Source of the DNA: Macrotrachela quadricornifera
Taxonomy: Eukaryota > Rotifera > Eurotatoria > Philodinida > Philodinidae
Assembly (NCBI GenBank): GCA_022393335.1
Contig: JAJEKB010001447.1
Span: 170,435 to 234,434 of the forward strand
DNA: 64,000 nucleotides
Direction of reading: 5' to 3'
Below, piece after piece: positions 11,613-23,842 of this stretch. A program made the translations under genes and the position numbers. Below the pieces are notes generated by a model. The model was not told the origin of the DNA. It saw only the letters and a list, made by a program, of their open reading frames with translations, and made no database searches. Every line of letters starts with the position of its first letter. Within the stretch, counting starts at the first letter, position 1.

Positions 11613-12669
11613 TTGTATATTTTACAATTCAAAAAACCAAATAAATACATCTGTCTAGGATGTGTTTTTTCTTTTTATAAAGCTCATATCTATAATATGA
11701 AGTAAAGTTATGTAGAAAGAAAGGAAATTTTGTGTGTACATATAATCAGCCTTATTAAAATCTAACCGTCTTCGAAAAAGTTAAAAAGATTCTTTTCGTA
11801 GTATTTATTATCTGAAACATTTTCAATTCTATTCTAACAGATCAAGATATAGAGTCAAATACTTAAGTACAATAAATAGTAATGTATACTAGATAATTAT
11901 TTGATTTTGCTTTAATGAAATAGGTTCGCATCAAAACGAGATGGTAAATTACATCAAGTATAGAATGATTTGATGTACTTTCTTTATTAACATAATCGTC
12001 GATGTCTGTGGAAGAGTGTATGATTTGCAAAAACAAACTGCTTTTATGATCAGTTTTTTTAGGAGGAGAAGATGGCTGAAATCAAAAAACAAATTTATAC
12101 CAACTAATAATTATTATCAGTTATAGCTGTAGGTGGATATAATAAATTTATTCTCACTGCCGCGTACGAATGATAAATATTGTTCTCAGTATCGGAACAC
12201 TGATGTTCTAAATAATTGTGACTAATATTCGACGGTAAGCAGGCCCACACATTGACATTAACCTTATCTTTTACTATTGAATAGAACGAATGATTTTATA
12301 GAATACTGATAACTATAATTTTGCTATAACTCATACTTATGTTATCTGATATTAAACAGTAAATCCAAAGGAATAATTTGTTTGTAATTTATTATCATTA
12401 ATTGAAATGATAAGCAAAATATATGTCGAATATGTATCATATTCTTTGAAATAATCGTGCACATCATTTTGTATGATATTGATTACCACTAAATCTTACT
12501 TAATGCGACAAATAATTTTAAAAAAATTGTCCTCATCATCATTATATGAAAATTTTGTAGTGAGAAATTGAAACAGATGCTCGGTTTCGCATGAATATCA
12601 TATAACGAAACAAGAGAAGAAAAAACGTCATTCCTTTTTTTTCATATCCCTAAGAGCAACAAGAAAAAA
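11613..12669. other. Intergenic, nothing recognised
   Basis: AT-rich sequence between the astacin remnant and the NHL gene. I searched for the missing astacin C-terminal half and did not see it. Confidence 0.4.
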
Positions 12670-14006
12670 ATGACACTTTTATTGATCAGTACATTTATTT
12701 TATTGGGATTTAATTCGATCGCTAGTGGATTTGTATGTATGACAGATGGTCTTTTTGCAAATCCCGATGATAAATATTCATTCTATCATTGTTCATGGGG
12801 TACTCCATTTTTAATGCAATGTGGACCAGGAACGGCTTGGAATCAAAATATATATACTTGTGGTTGGGATACACCTACACGTAAATATACTTATCATTTT
12901 TTAAACATTTCACATCTAAAAAAGAAAATTCAGTTAGTTTATTGTTTCATTAGAAGAAAAGAATAGAAATAGAAATCGATAAATAAACAATTATTTTATA
13001 TATTCTTTTAGCTTCCATTGTTTGCGATGATAGTAAAATCGTGAATTGTCGAGAAAAAAGCTCATGGTCACCTAATGGAATTGCCTTTGTTGGTCAAGAT
13101 TTAAAAGCTGGTTCAGATCTTCAACATTTAATATCACCATTCGGTTTATTTGTTGACACTGAACATGGTAATAATATTTATGTTGCCGATACTGATAATC
13201 ATCGTATTCAAAAATTTTTACATGGATCATTGAATAGTGGTGGCATAACTGTTGCTGGTGGAAATGGAAAAGGAAATGCTTCAAATCAATTGAGTATGCC
13301 TCGAGCTGTTTATGTTGACAAAAATGAAAATATTTATATTGCTGATGATGACAATAATCGTATTCAATTGTGGCAGAAAGGAGCAAAAAGCGGAGTTACT
13401 GTGGCTGGGGGTTATGGTAAAGGTAGAGCATTAAATCAAATTGGTGCTTGTCATGGTGTATTTGTTCATGAAAAAACCAAAACTCTTTATGTATCTGATT
13501 TTTATAATGATCGTGTTGTTAAATATACTGAAGGAAGCAATGAAGGAGTGATTGTAGCTGGTACAAGTACCGGGGGTAGCAAGCCAGATCAATTATCAAT
13601 GCCACGTGGAATCTTTGTTGATCAATGTGAAACAATCTATGTAGCTGATCTGTGGAACAATCGTATACAAAAATGGAAAAAAGATGCAAAGGAAGGTATT
13701 ACAGTGGCCGGGGGCAATGGAAAAGGATCGAATCTTAATCAATTAAATAGTCCATGGGATGTTAAAGTAGATCAATATAACAATATTTATATTGTTGACA
13801 CAGACAATGAAAGAATAGTTAAATGGGCACCTAATGAACTTAGTGGAGTTGTCGCTGTAGGTGGTAATGGCTATGGTAATCAACCAAAGCAATTCAGAGC
13901 TGCTCATGGTATGGCATTAGATAAACAAGGAAATATTTTCGTTAGTGAACGATTAAATCATCGAATTCAAATGTTTCAAATTGATGACAAAACTAATACT
14001 TGTTAA
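12670..14006 (+). CDS. Secreted chitin-binding plus NHL-repeat protein
   Basis: Two exons, 12670-12880 and 13012-14006, joined across a 131-bp GTAAAT...TTTTAG intron, give 401 residues. Residues 1-20 are a signal peptide (MTLLLISTFILLGFNSIASG). Residues about 21-70 form a peritrophin-A type chitin-binding module with spaced Cys (VCMTDG, YHCSWG, MQCGPGTAW, YTCGW). The remainder has about six NHL-like blades, each with the pattern of a Val-Ala-Gly-Gly-Asn-Gly turn, NQL, a VDxxxNIYIAD strand and NxRIQKW. NHL blades form a beta-propeller, here probably extracellular. The chitin-binding module suggests anchoring to cuticle, gut lining or foreign chitin; the partner is unknown. Polyadenylation-like AATAAATAA follows the stop. 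Confidence 0.85.
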
Positions 14007-14593
14007 TGTTCTTTTTCCGAAAAATAAATAATATCTAATTTTAATACCCTATCCTATATATATATAAAACGGACAAATATGTTCTTCATTCATCATGACA
14101 ATGATGTATATACCCATAACTGTTACAATGACAACTATACGTAGGTAGTAATTCACTTGTTTAGCAGGAACAATATTACAATTCTATATTAGTATATCAC
14201 GTACAACAAAATGCACATATTGTTTAGGGGGTACATACATGCTGTAATACGATTGTAATTCAACTAAAACGACGAGATACATCAAAGTTTTATATAGTGC
14301 TAATATTTATATAATCGACCTGATACACACATAAATGAACCAAAATAGTAGCTATAAGCGAAACCACATTTCTTTTCTCATAGAAAAACTTGCTAGCGCA
14401 GTCTCTTCCCAATTGAAACATGGCACTCATATATTTTTAGTTTTATCATACTAATAAGAGAAAGTATTTACAAAAAAACGATATTTTTCTCTTCGAAATA
14501 CTTTCTTCACAATATATTATTTATCTATTTTCTCTGTCTTCATTTTTGTTATTTTTTTTCTTTTACTATTCTTGTATGCGCAATTTCCAGCAT
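14007..14593. other. Intergenic, nothing recognised
   Basis: AT-rich and low complexity, no supported feature. Confidence 0.4.
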
Positions 14594-15660
14594 ATGAGTT
14601 TGTAGAGGTTGTAGAGCTGATTCTCTTGCTATGCTTCACGTTTCGCAACAGAGCTTTATTGATGCAGAATAGGAATCAAAATATCAGAATTTCAACATAC
14701 AGAATGAACCAAAAGTAACCGCACAAATAATTTTTTTCGAGTTTTTTTATTCATCAGCAGTTACATCTTATATTTATACAACATACACTATGTGATACAA
14801 GTCAGAGATATGACACTATTGTGAAGATTATCCATCTATTGAAATGAATATGAATGAACAGAAAAGAAATGCCAAATTACAAAAAAACATACGCATATCA
14901 AAGCATATATTTATTAGAAGGATCAAAGGGAAGCAAGAAGTTTTGATCATATATGGATGACTCAAGCGAACGGATGAAAGACGATAGTGTATCGTAAAAC
15001 ATGCAATGAAGAAGAATGTATATACAAAACAGAAGTAACAATGAAAGAAAGAAAGCGCGAGGCAGAACAAAGAAATCATGGCTATGACTATGGATGTATG
15101 ATCAACCTCTGAGTGCAGTATTCTGTTTCAAAGCATATAAATATATCTTAAACGCTGCTATGTGATTATATAAGAAATTCAATGATCTTCCTATTGCACA
15201 GGATTTTTATATTTTTGTTTGCTTATCCCAATCTGAGAAACAAATCCCATTCAGTTACGTCTTGTATTCATTTACAAAAGAAGATCAAAATCTGACTGAA
15301 CGAAATTTGTTTCTCAGGTTTGGAAAAGCAAACAAAAGTATGAGAATCGTGAGTAACATGAAAAATCATTGAATTTCTTATATAATCATATAACAGCAAT
15401 TAAGGAATGTTTATATACTTTGAAATAAATTGCTACATCAAGAAGTTGATCATATATCAAATAGTGTACGTGATATAAATATGAAATGTAACTGTTAATG
15501 AATAAAAAAATCGAAAAAACTATTTGTTCGATTACTTTTGGCCCACTCTGTATATTGAAATTCTGATATTTTGAGTTCTATTCTGCATCAATAATGCTTT
15601 GTTGGGAAAAACGAAACATGCTACGAGAATTAGCTCATCGAGCTCTACAAATTGATGTAT
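14594..15660. mobile_element. Large foldback element with an insert in one arm
   Basis: The left arm (about 14594-14795 and 15095-15255) and the right arm (about 15290-15660) are inverted copies. Shared landmarks are TTGTAGAGCTC-like outer sequence, TTTATTGATGCAGAATAG, AATATCAGAATTTCAA, CCAAAAGTAA followed by CACAAATA or GAACAAATA, and inner TTTCTCAG with GCAAACAAA. The left arm carries about 300 extra bases (roughly 14796-15094) missing from the right. No transposase is visible. The CCAAAAGTAA motif recalls mariner-like ends, but it is internal here. Confidence 0.75.
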
Positions 15661-17160
15661 ATCCCATTCAAAACTGAAATTCACACTTGAGAACCTTCCC
15701 TCGTTAGTGATCTTTGTGCCCATTTGCTAAGATTTATGATAAGAGAGAGCCACAAAATCTTGAATTAAAAGTTACATTCACTATTTTCAAAGAAAAATGT
15801 ATGTGAGTTCCACAATAAGTATCCTAATAACTACATTCTTATTTCTAATACTATCTGCGTATAATTTAATGATTGTATACTTGTACATATAGCCATATGA
15901 CTTAATGTTATACGTGTATATATATATATATCTTAATCCTTACACTTATACTCTCGTACATATACCCTTATATATATATAAAGCCATAGTGCTTAGAGTT
16001 ATATCCTTACATCTATATTGATCCCTTCAAATGGTCTATTGCATTGACTGTATACAAAGTTGAACTGTGTGTGTCAGGCACCAATTAGGTATGATGTGAT
16101 TTTTATTAATCGATTATTTTTGACGTATACGATGGTTTATGATATTATTCAAGTATAGTTTACAATCTCTGAATTATTACGATAGTTGTGAATGATAAAT
16201 TTTTACAACCGTTGTTTATGATGCTCGTAATGTACTTTCAAGCATTGTTCACAATTATCGTAAATGGCTGCTAGGAACGGCTACTGTTTCCAGTCAGTTG
16301 TAACTACAATAAAGTCGTATGGGAGCAACAGTGATTGATGAGAAGTGCTTTTAATGTAAAACACATCTAATATGATTAAGTTTAACTCATTGGTTGTATG
16401 TCATTCATTGCAACGTCATTGAACATTTATTCAACATATCTATAGTACTACTTATAGGCAGGACAGAAAACAAACAAAATATGAAGTTTCTTAAATTAGT
16501 ATGAATAATAGATAAACTTATCTACATGAATCTTTCAGCATATCAATAGTGTGCAATCAAGCTATCGAATAATACTGTTTACACTATGTAATTAATAACT
16601 GTTCATTATAATTCATCTATATAATATAATAATGTTTTTAACCTATCAAAGTCTTCGATAAAACTAGTCATCATGTTGTGATGGTAATTCTATAAAAAAG
16701 GTTATATTTGAACATTAATCATGATCAGAAGATCATTTAAAACCACTCAATTTACTAGACAAAAATGCTGCTCTACTAACAAATTCAAGCAATAAAGCTA
16801 GAACATGAAAAAGTTTTTCTTTTAAATGAGAAAACATTTCGAACTAATTAGTTAATATACTTCAGTAATGCATGTACACAACTTCATTACTACAGTAGTT
16901 CATTTATTTAAGTCTGAATGCGATCGCACAAGAAAGCTTCTCCAATCTATTTACTAGAATAGATTTAAACGATCATGACGTGGTGTAAATCGCGGCTCAC
17001 TTCGAATCTCAAATGAATTGAGATGTAAATTTTTAATTTTAAATCACAGGTAAAACATATTTGAATGCTTTATGATTTCAAAACAAGATTAATCAATGTG
17101 AAATGATAATCAAATAAAATTCTTCATTGTAGAGATTCAATTGACAAAGACATTTCATTA
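15661..17160. other. Intergenic with TA microsatellites and a small hairpin
   Basis: A CGAGGGAAGG-type motif at about 15689-15700 (minus strand AACGAGGGAAGGTTCTCAAG) resembles the ends of the 632-bp foldback family and may be a solitary terminus. TA-rich microsatellite runs lie at 15910-15940 and 15970-15985. About 16170-16265 can form a hairpin (TTACGATAGTTGTGAA against its near-complement). No gene seen. Confidence 0.5.
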
Positions 17161-17164
17161 TTTT

Positions 17165-17435
<271 letters not shown>

Positions 17436-18200
17436 TCGTCAAGTTCAATTGTTAATTTAGCAGAGAGCTAATTACCTGAAAATATCAAACAGTATTGATT
17501 GGGATATAGATTCTGATGAAATATATTACATTTCATACAACTCATTAAACTGAATTTACACTCTTTTTTCTAGCAAAGGTGAAAATGATCAATAACAGAA
17601 TCACCCGGCCAAAAACGTATTCACAATTTTAAAGAACATCTCTTCAGGTATAATGAACGAGAACCTATTCGAAATCTATTCCGCTGCTTCATTTTCTTTT
17701 TTTTCGACAACGGAAAAACGAAAGTATCTGTAAATGTATATATATCTTTTGCTCTTTTTCTTTACATATAAAAAAGCCAATCAATTTTTCACTTATTGCA
17801 ATGAATTCCATGAAGTAAATTCTGTATTTTATAGTTGTTCTTAGATAGAAAGTGTATGCCAATGAATAATTCTTGTTCATTAACAATGGTAGTCCTGCTA
17901 ATTGTCATACAAAAATAACTTTGATCAATGACCGATTTATTCAAGTTCATCACCTATTTTATTTTGATATTGTTTATTATGTAGATAAAAATGCAAAAAG
18001 ACGAATTTTTTTTTTGGTAACATTACACATTTTTATTTTAATTGAGAAAAAGAGTTTTTTTTACGTTCTACAGAAAATATGTCTCTTTGTTTTTAGAAAA
18101 ATGTGTGAGAGAGAGCAACAGTCGATGTATAAAGTTAGAAATAATATTTTTCCAAGGGCATAACACTGTTGTTCCAAATAGCATCGACAATAAATTTTAT
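17436..18200. other. Intergenic, nothing recognised
   Basis: AT-rich; plus frames at 17873-18233 show no domain. Confidence 0.4.
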
Positions 18201-18800
18201 ACCAAATTATGGTGCTTCAAACATGGAATTTAACAATACTAAATAGTGAGAGTTATGGCAGCTTTGTAGTGTAGAATTCAAAAAATTCCTAGATTTTGAT
18301 GCCATATCGACATAGAAAAAGTCTTCTCATAAGGCAGCCCAAACTTGATCCGACTTAGCGTGCTGAATATCACCAAGTAATCCTCAGTTAGCCGAAAATC
18401 ATGGCAACAATAATAAAAAATGCTGTTATAGATGCAGCATAATCGTTACCATAAGAAAACTGAAAAACACATTTCAGATGTTTTGACTAACATGGAAACA
18501 AACATGAATTATGTAAAACTCTTTTAGGTTCGTCTACGCCTTGTCTTAGTTCTGTAAAAAAATACTAACCGTCGTCATGTTGATTACTGATTATATTCAT
18601 CAGACATTAAAAATTAAATATTACTTTGTGATATTCAGCACGCTAAATCAGACCTAGTTTGAACTGCCTCATGAGAAGACTTTTTCTACGTCGATATGGC
18701 ATAAAAATCTAGGAATCTCTTGAATTCTACACTGCAAAGTTGCTATAACTCTTACTGTTTAGTATTTTTAAATCTCATGTTTGACGTGCCTTAATTTGGT
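18201..18800. mobile_element. Foldback element, 600 bp
   Basis: The left arm starts ACCAAATTATGGTGCTTCAA and the right arm ends with the near-complement ending TTAATTTGGT. Within each arm are the matching blocks AAAAGTCTTCTCAT and GATATTCAGCACGCTAA with their inversions, down to a short centre near 18480-18540. No coding sequence. Confidence 0.8.
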
Positions 18801-18802
18801 AC

Positions 18803-18991
18803 AAAAGGCGGGGAGCTTATAAGATTGTAAAATAGTTCGCAGAAGTGTTTTCGCCAGACCCTTTATTATCTAATATCAACTGAAAGATCTCATTGAGATA
18901 AATATTTTTGGTGACGGAACTTTTTATTTTTCCATGAAAAAATAAAAAGTTCTGGGGACTATTTTACCATCTCATAATTTCCCCTCCGTTT
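18803..18991. mobile_element. Small inverted-repeat element (MITE-like)
   Basis: The left end AAAAGGCGGGGAGCTTATAA and the right end, on the complement AAACGGAGGGGAAATTATGA, are inverted and continue with GTAAAATAG. A perfect inner hairpin GAACTTTTTATTTTT and its complement lies at about 18917-18952. It directly follows the 600-bp foldback. Confidence 0.7.
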
Positions 18992-19529
18992 GTCAATGAC
19001 ATCTTGTTACCGATTGTATATATGGAAAGAGTAAATAGCAGAAATAAACAAAATATAAGAAAAGAATGAGCGAAAAATACAGAGTGAAAAACTAAACCAG
19101 AAAGAAAAAGAAGAAGATAAGTATTGATAAATAAGAAAATATAGAATATCTGCGGTTAAATATTGAAATGATAGCTAATGCGTGATGAATGTTCTGAATT
19201 ATGAGCTGTCTGCACTATATATATTGCACACATAATTGATGATCTCGATTGACGATTATTCATTTATGTTATGCTATTTACCTTTTCGGGTATAATGATT
19301 TGTCGGCCGACATTGTTGCTCATTCACAGAAAACAATGATCATATATAACAGTGTCTGTATCGTGTCTTCTTGATTGCGGACAAAAATCAAACCAATTAG
19401 CAGACCGACAGTGTGGGTGAGGGTGAATATTTTGTCAGCAATCATGAGGTAGCCGTCTATATATATAGTCTCTATTTAACTCAGTAAACATATAACTATC
19501 TTCTTTAACAATATTAACCAACTATAAAC
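18992..19529. other. Upstream region of the endonuclease-like gene
   Basis: AT-rich, no coding. TATATATATAG at about 19458-19468 could serve as a TATA region for the gene starting at 19530. Confidence 0.35.
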
Positions 19530-20321
19530 ATGGCATTAGAAACATCAAATCCACAACAATTTCTCAATGAATTGAGCGATGAAGACATAGACAAATTTAA
19601 AACAGCTGTGTATTCATCTGGTGGTTATCGTGATTTAGTGAATCATCGTCATGTCTATGCGCCGATTAATTTAACTAAGCTTGAGATGATGGAAACCTTT
19701 CAACCGCCATACGACGGTCAGTTATATTTCGATTAAATTAACATATAAACGTGTTCTTTTAGGCTCTTTTTTTATATCATGGATGAAATGCTATATTCAA
19801 GAACATCATATGGAACAACCACCAATATGTCATCCCAGCATTTGTTTACACATAAATGGTAGCTCCTGGTCATCGGTGCAAACTGCTTTCAACACATTTT
19901 GCGCTTCCAAATCCATCAATCAGTTGAACATCTACTCTCATCATATTGTGCTCCGCTCTTTTTTGGGTCCTCTGCCGCTGCTTTCGTCGAACAAAGATGA
20001 AAAACAAAGTGAGTTCACATTGGTTTCTCTTGTTATATTCACTGATATTTACGTTTCTCTCTAGCGTTTCATCTATGCGATACTATCGGCTGTTTATCAG
20101 AAAAACATCTTTGTATCGAATCAGGAGAAACAAATCATAACCGAAGCCGTTGCAGAGGTATTATTTTACACATCCATGAAAATACTGCTGGTGAAGCTTT
20201 TATAATTCAAGCTGATCCTTGTCTACATGGCATTGAACATCAAGACGCAAATGGCGACTATTTCAAATACAGCTGCAGGAAAATCCAAGGAATAATCACT
20301 AACGACGATGATTTTGAATAA
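19530..20321 (+). CDS. Protein with His-Me finger endonuclease zinc-binding loop
   Basis: Three exons, 19530-19716, 19763-20008 and 20065-20321, joined across introns of 46 and 56 bp (GTCAGT...TTTTAG, GTGAGT...CTCTAG), give 229 residues; the total is exactly in frame. The third exon has the pattern FHLC-D-x3-C-x4-HLC-IES-x3-N-x-NRSRC (about residues 146-174), then a downstream ADPCLHG and YSCRK. This matches the zinc-binding loop of I-PpoI-type His-Me finger homing endonucleases (PF05551-like). The N-terminal 140 residues are unrecognised. The match is to the loop only, so nuclease activity is not shown. It could be a domesticated or independent gene of fungal or transposon origin. Confidence 0.8.
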
Positions 20322-20396
20322 CTATTTGCTTACTTTCATTTTTTGTTTTTTTCAATGCACTTTCTTCTATTACTCTTACTTTACAAATAACTTTAA

Positions 20397-21693
20397 CCCT
20401 TTCAGTCCCGACCTTTTTTTATAGAGTTTAAGTTTGAAAAAATATAGCGCTAAGTGACTAGATGGTATTACGAAATATCTGGTTAAGTTACAACAAAAAT
20501 TGTGTAATTATATGAGTACATATTTATTCAGTTCATTGTTGATATACATAGTTTTGACGATACAACGAAAAACAATTTTTTACACAGAGACAAACACTAC
20601 AAAAAATATATATTACATTCGTTCTTTTTTGCTTTTTTTTGTGCTACAATAAGCACATCTACGATAAGTTGAAACAACATCTAGTAAATGAGCTAACAAT
20701 TGTGCTTTTTCCGAATTTTCTGTATCACTAATGCTCTTCTCGACTCGAATCTTCTTCTGATTACTCATTTCCAAAGGTCTTCCTAGTCGTTTTCTACTAC
20801 AATAGTTACCTATCAGTGCGGTACTAACACGTGATATATATTCTACTGTACTAATATTGCTGTTAGAAAGATCTTTATAATAGATGAATGAATTCACAAT
20901 TGATACTCCGAGAAAATGAAAAAATATTCTCATCCAGTTTCTGTTTGACTTTCGATCAATTATATAATACCTTATTTTTTGATCGGATAGATCGACCCCT
21001 CCCATGTACTTATTGTACTGAGCAATTGCTAATGGACAAGAAATTTCCTTTCTACTACCATCTTTATCTCGTCGAATAACTTTATCTGACACCTCAGGAT
21101 CAAAGTAGTTTGATGCAATTAGAACTTCTTTCTTGTCCATCCATTTTATTACAGAAACTACATTAGCTGTTAGGTATCGATAATCGCCTCTCTCTAATTG
21201 TTCATCTTTCTTCAATTCAGTTGGAAAGTATTTTCTACTAGATCGAATTGTACCGGTGGCTGAAATCTTTTTTCTTTTAAGCTTGTAGAGTAATGATAAG
21301 GAGGTGAAATAATTATCAAAAAATAGATGACGATTCTTTATATCTGTTTCATTTACTAATGACATAACTGTATGCTCTCTTAATGACGAAGATCGTTCTT
21401 TATTTTTTCCTGTGTAAATTGCATCACGACTCAATGACTCATAACATAATTTTTAAAAAATTTAGATTGTTGAGGAAAACTTTGAAAAGTCATATGAACA
21501 CGCTTCATACACTAATCAATAATCTCTATTCACAAGAATATCTATGCAATCCTTCACAAATGTATCTTAACTACGAATATTTGTTGAAAATATTCCTTCT
21601 AGGTCTTAGAAACCTCAAATAATTTTGAAATTTTTTGAAAAATATATAATTTTCGCTAGGTGGTAGATATATATATCACCGGGACTGAAAGGG
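20397..21693 (-). mobile_element. piggyBac-type transposon, N-terminally deleted
   Basis: The ends are CCCTTTCAGTCCCG at 20397 and its inverse CGGGACTGAAAGGG ending at 21693. The left flank is TTAA, the piggyBac target. The right flank is TTTA, explained by one substitution. The element is 1297 bp, too short for an intact copy, and holds the transposase remnant. Confidence 0.85.
20613..21434 (-). pseudogene. piggyBac transposase C-terminal remnant
   Basis: An open frame of 273 codons. It has LFFDNYFTS (a catalytic Asp block), a later YNKYMGGVDLSDQ block with the next conserved Asp, and a C-terminal Cys-rich tail RRCAYCSTKKSKKE. Intact piggyBac transposases are near 550-600 residues. The N-terminal half with the first catalytic Asp is missing, and nothing coding is visible in 21435-21690. 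The surviving frame has no stops, so loss may be recent, or the fragment may be retained as a domesticated exon; the former fits the TIRs. Confidence 0.85.
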
Positions 21694-21710
21694 TTTATGA
21701 TAATGTGCAT

Positions 21711-21867
21711 CAGGACTCCGCGTGGGATGGGATGGGACAGAAAACTTTTGTCCCATGGGAAGGTACTTAAAAACATTTTTCGTCCCATGGGACAGGATGA
21801 GATTTTAAAAAGAAATTTTATGTCCCACGGGATGGAATGGGATTATCCCTTTCCACGCGGAGCCCTG
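21711..21867. mobile_element. hAT-type MITE with perfect 8-bp target duplication
   Basis: 157 bp with ends CAGGACTCCGCGTGG and, inverted, CAGGGCTCCGCGTGG. Both flanks carry ATGTGCAT (21703-21710 and 21868-21875), an 8-bp duplication typical of hAT. Inside, TCCCATGGGA recurs. It inserted 17 bp from the piggyBac end. Confidence 0.9.
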
Positions 21868-21895
21868 ATGTGCATAAACGTAAATGAGACTTTTA

Positions 21896-22201
21896 TTATT
21901 CTACTCCTTTTTTTAGTGTAGTAGCGTTATCTGATAGAATATATTCAATTTCATGTACAATTTGATTTAATTTTACTGTTTGCATATGCGTCATTAATGA
22001 CAAATCATGATTGTTAAATTTCGACAAAGGTTTTACATCACTTTCATTAATATTTGTATTGCCTTCGTCTAAAAGAAGATCAATCATGTATGTTACGATA
22101 GCATTTGATAAAATGATATTAAAGTTATGTTTGTTTTTAAAAAAAGGGAGGAAATGAGATAAAGGTAACTTGGGGAAAATATGTTCGTGAAAATCTGACA
22201 A
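21896..22201 (-). CDS. Hypothetical 101-residue protein
   Basis: An open frame starting MSDFHEHIFPKLPLSHFLPF and ending in TTLKKGVE, in the same orientation as the cathepsin gene and 168 bp downstream of it. No signal peptide or domain is recognised. Its stop is just outside the hAT MITE. It could be an exon, a relic or chance. Confidence 0.3.
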   Translation of the reverse strand: MSDFHEHIFPKLPLSHFLPFFKNKHNFNIILSNAIVTYMIDLLLDEGNTNINESDVKPLSKFNNHDLSLMTHMQTVKLNQIVHEIEYILSDNATTLKKGVE

Positions 22202-22369
22202 TGAATATTTATTGAAATGAATATTTGTTCATTTGCTATCTATATATACATATATATATATCTATTGAGAAAGTCATGTCAATCTTGTTGTATAACTGAA
22301 AAAAAGACTTAGTGAATGAATTAAATTTCTTCTATAGTTAATTTTTATTTGTTAATGAAAACTAAAAAA

Positions 22370-23518
22370 TTAAAATAATCCAGCATAATAAGGCCATGTA
22401 GCAATTCCACACATATTATCATTTCGTTTAATTTTAATATAACCATGATCACCCCATGTTGCACCCCATGAATTTTTAACTTTCCAATAATCAACACCAT
22501 TTTCAGTTCCATAACCAACAACAACAAGTGCATGATTCATATTTCTATGTGTTGGACAACCTGGAACATCAAAAACACCAGATGCATAATGATCGAATTT
22601 ATTTGATGCTTCTCTAAGAATAGTATCATTTCCTTCACGCTTTCCACAATTAAAATAAACATAAAGTGGACCTTTTGTATAAACAACTTTTTTCATATAT
22701 TCTTCATTTTCAGTTGGTAATTGTTCATATTGAAGAGGATATTTTGTATCATATGAAAGAAGTACACCATCTGGACTTTGACATTTATCTTGTTTTTTAC
22801 CATCTGATGTTGATGGATAATCTTTTTCTAAATTAAGTTTATCACCATTTCTTCTAATATAATTAAATGTTCCAACAAAGCTTCCACCTTCACAACCATT
22901 TTCATCTGAACAATCAATTAATTGTTGTGGACTTAATGGACCAGATTGATTATAAATTTCTGCATATGTTTTTTCTAAAGCTCCAACCATAGCAAAAGCA
23001 TAACATGAACCACAATGTCGTTGATTTTTAATAGGCGTAACAGCATTTAATAATCGCGTTTGATTTGTCCAGTCATATTCTGATGGAAGTATTACATCAG
23101 CACGTGATACAATTGGTTGATCATAATTAATTGGTTCAACATTTATTTTTGCACGTAATTTATCTCTTTCTTCATCAGTCCAATCACTTAATTCATTTAT
23201 TTTTAATTTAAATGTTGATGAAGGATTTTCATTATGTTGAACAACATATTTTAAATTTTCTTTAAATATTCCAACACGTTTGGATTTTTTAAAATCAATA
23301 AATTTTGATGAATGTTCACGAGGATATTGTTCTTGAAAAAATCGATAAATACGATGAACTAATAGTGGATTATTTTCAATAGCTTCAGCTTTTTTATCTA
23401 TATTTGATAAGGTATGGTCAACATAATCTTGAACGGATAAGTATGAACTAACATAACCAATTAAACAAAAAGTCAGGGTGAATCTTAAATATTTCATTAT
23501 GATGTTATTTTTTCTCAA
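22370..23518 (-). CDS. Papain-family cysteine protease (cathepsin-like)
   Basis: Single-exon gene of 382 residues. A signal sequence (hydrophobic residues about 9-25) is followed by an I29 inhibitor prodomain (about 55-115, with the FKLKINELSDWT block). The mature C1A protease starts near LPSEYDW (about 144). Catalytic residues are visible: oxyanion Gln166 and nucleophile Cys172 in NQRHCGSCYAF, His329 in NHALVVVGYG, and Asn349 in KNSWGATWGDHGY. GCEGG supports cathepsin L-like architecture, though the prodomain lacks an obvious full ERFNIN pattern. It probably acts in lysosome or gut. A second Met at residue 8 (23497) may be the true start, as it precedes the hydrophobic core directly. A 5'-truncated copy lies at 17165-17435. 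Confidence 0.95.
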   Translation of the reverse strand: MRKNNIIMKYLRFTLTFCLIGYVSSYLSVQDYVDHTLSNIDKKAEAIENNPLLVHRIYRFFQEQYPREHSSKFIDFKKSKRVGIFKENLKYVVQHNENPSSTFKLKINELSDWTDEERDKLRAKINVEPINYDQPIVSRADVILPSEYDWTNQTRLLNAVTPIKNQRHCGSCYAFAMVGALEKTYAEIYNQSGPLSPQQLIDCSDENGCEGGSFVGTFNYIRRNGDKLNLEKDYPSTSDGKKQDKCQSPDGVLLSYDTKYPLQYEQLPTENEEYMKKVVYTKGPLYVYFNCGKREGNDTILREASNKFDHYASGVFDVPGCPTHRNMNHALVVVGYGTENGVDYWKVKNSWGATWGDHGYIKIKRNDNMCGIATWPYYAGLF

Positions 23519-23842
23519 AAAAGAGCATTTAGTTTGAATATAATTGATGCTTTTATAGATTTAAACACAATCTAAATTTCATGTGTTTTTATTCTCATCA
23601 TTCAATGTCATTATTAATATTGATTTTTCTTCTTATCTAATTTATTTCAAAAAAGAAACAATCATTTGATAGAAAAATAAAGTCATAATAAATTTTTACC
23701 TCGAATATTCGAGAAAGAACGTATATCGACAAGAAAAATATAGTCCTTGATTTTTCTTTATTCAATTTTATCATACTACAATCACATGCGTAGATGGTTC
23801 TCACATAAAAATAACAGCAAAAAACATATCCAAATTATAATG

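Noticed and set aside
13072..13386. 104-codon minus frame within the NHL gene
   Set aside because: Shadow of repetitive Asn/Asp-rich coding sequence.
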